Shown piece after piece: positions 22,279 through 22,724 of a stretch of DNA of 22,724 nt (its first letter is position 1; each line of letters begins with the position of its first letter). Source of the stretch: Thiopseudomonas sp. Lineage in GTDB: Bacteria; Pseudomonadota; Gammaproteobacteria; Pseudomonadales; Pseudomonadaceae. Location of the stretch: positions 1 to 22,724 of the forward strand of contig JALOAC010000033.1 in NCBI GenBank assembly GCA_023228985.1, written 5' to 3'. The position numbers and the translations under genes are program-made. The notes beneath the pieces are model-generated. The model had not been told where the DNA came from. It saw only the letters and a list, made by a program, of their open reading frames with translations, and searched no databases.

Positions 22279-22472
22279 AAATACCACAAAATCACACCAC
22301 AGCTAAACCCAGCGTTCGCCGGTGAACATGGAGTAAAGCTTCTGCCGCCACGGATGGCGGCAGAGAGCCTACAGGGACGTACTCGCGGCGTCTTTACGTA
22401 ATGTGCACCGGCGAACGCGACCGCACAACATCAGCATAAACAAAAAATACCACAAAATCACACCACAGCTAA
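22279..22472 (+). repeat. 28-bp direct repeats flanking copy 2
   Basis: Bases 22279-22306 and 22445-22472 are identical (28 bp containing ATACCACAAAATCACACCAC). They enclose copy 2 of the structured repeat with 5 bp on its left and 26 bp on its right. They are too long and too asymmetrically placed for a simple target-site duplication. Confidence 0.8.
22312..22418 (-). repeat. structured palindromic repeat, copy 2 (inverted)
   Basis: This is the same core on the opposite strand (22330-22400), with hairpin GCCGCCA-TCCG-TGGCGGC when read on the minus strand. Its 18-nt arms, GCGTTCGCCGGTGAACAT (22312-22329) and the near-perfect reverse complement (22401-22418, one mismatch), are unrelated to the arms of copy 1. 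The core differs from copy 1 mainly by A/G and C/T changes. Confidence 0.8.
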
Positions 22473-22498
22473 CGCCCACACACCAAACAAAAAAAACA

Positions 22499-22724
22499 CT
22501 ACCCAGCAGCAAAGCCCGTACGCGCCAAACAATACACATCCACCCTACTTGCACCCGCCGCCAACAAACTGCGCGTCAAAGCTGCGCAAGTAGCCCCAGT
22601 AGTAAGCACATCATCCACTATAGCAATGTGCCGCCCAACAACCTGTTCAGGCTGAACAATACGAAATGCATTACGCATATTGCTATGACGCTGACTGGCC
22701 GTTAAGCCCTGCTGGATACTGGTA
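22499..22724 (-). CDS. comF: ComF family phosphoribosyltransferase-like protein, C-terminal fragment
   Basis: On the minus strand the frame is open from the window edge (first full codon 22721-22723) to TAG at 22499-22501 and encodes the last 74 residues. They contain QQGLTASQRHSNMRNAF and the PRPP-binding motif HIAIVDDVLTTGAT, with the usual ComF end VDVYCLARTGF. ComF is a cytoplasmic PRTase-fold protein needed for natural transformation in several bacteria, acting on incoming single-stranded DNA. The N-terminal zinc-finger part is outside the window. No start lies inside, so this gene is easily missed. It converges on the TatD-family gene across the repeat region. Confidence 0.88.
   Translation of the reverse strand, partial: TSIQQGLTASQRHSNMRNAFRIVQPEQVVGRHIAIVDDVLTTGATCAALTRSLLAAGASRVDVYCLARTGFAAG

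Larger units (their letters stand above)
22086..22498. other. noncoding region between convergent tatD-type gene and comF
   Basis: I see no credible gene in these 413 bases. They hold two inverted copies of a structured repeat (22135-22239 and 22312-22418) and a 28-bp direct repeat flanking the second copy. Both neighbouring genes are transcribed towards this region. Confidence 0.75.

Noticed and set aside
22312..22418. Integron attC site
   Set aside because: The arms look attC-like in palindromy, but the conserved GTTRRRY/RYYYAAC core boxes are missing and no integrase or cassette array is present.
22279..22472. CRISPR array
   Set aside because: Only two direct repeats exist and the interval between them is 138 bp filled by a palindromic element; there are no cas genes.

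Overview
The window looks like chromosomal DNA of a gammaproteobacterium, most likely a Pseudomonadaceae member of moderate GC (roughly half by eye, not computed). From memory, RpoD, DnaG, GlnA, TsaD, FolB and HldE read very close to pseudomonad or enterobacterial proteins. The DUF3360, DUF2489 and DUF4124 genes, the FAD-oxidoreductase/aldo-keto-reductase pair and a REP-type palindrome starting GTGGGA are also familiar in Pseudomonas. No phage, plasmid, transposase gene or CRISPR array is visible. It is mostly core genome.

Layout. (a) 1-2639, plus strand: the tail of a HigA-like antitoxin, a small conserved protein of unknown function, then an overlapping FAD oxidoreductase and aldo/keto reductase. 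(b) 2640-2943: noncoding, holding a REPIN-like pair of inverted palindromes. (c) 2944-6519, minus strand: folB-folK (dihydrofolate synthesis), lrgA-lrgB (CidA/CidB-like membrane pair) and hldE (ADP-heptose for LPS). (d) 6570-8161: plsY (phospholipid synthesis) runs tail to tail into tsaD (tRNA t6A). (e) 8303-14608, plus strand: an LplT-like transporter/PlsC acyltransferase fusion, then the macromolecular-synthesis cluster rpsU-dnaG-rpoD, with promoters before rpsU and rpoD and terminators after both. (f) 14882-17570: a DUF3360 membrane protein, a DUF2489/DUF4124 pair and a CAU-anticodon tRNA. (g) 17659-22085: glnA on the minus strand, facing the tRNA across a shared terminator, then a plus-strand run of two tandem DUF4124 paralogues, cmoM (tRNA wobble-uridine modification) and a TatD-family hydrolase. 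(h) 22086-22498: noncoding, with two inverted copies of a structured repeat. (i) 22499-22724, minus strand: the C-terminal end of comF.

Functionally the window combines translation and RNA modification (rpsU, tsaD, cmoM, tRNA), replication and transcription initiation (dnaG, rpoD), envelope and lipid synthesis (plsY, hldE, LplT-PlsC fusion), folate synthesis (folB, folK) and nitrogen assimilation (glnA).

The most unusual signal is the repeat pair at 22135-22418. A 71-bp core (58 of 71 positions identical by my hand alignment) appears twice in opposite orientation. Each copy lies between self-complementary arms whose sequence is unrelated in the two copies, and the central hairpin carries a compensatory base-pair change. 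Secondary points are the LplT-PlsC fusion lacking an acyl-ACP ligase domain, a FolK with an altered catalytic loop, three DUF4124 proteins around glnA, and the REPIN-like element.
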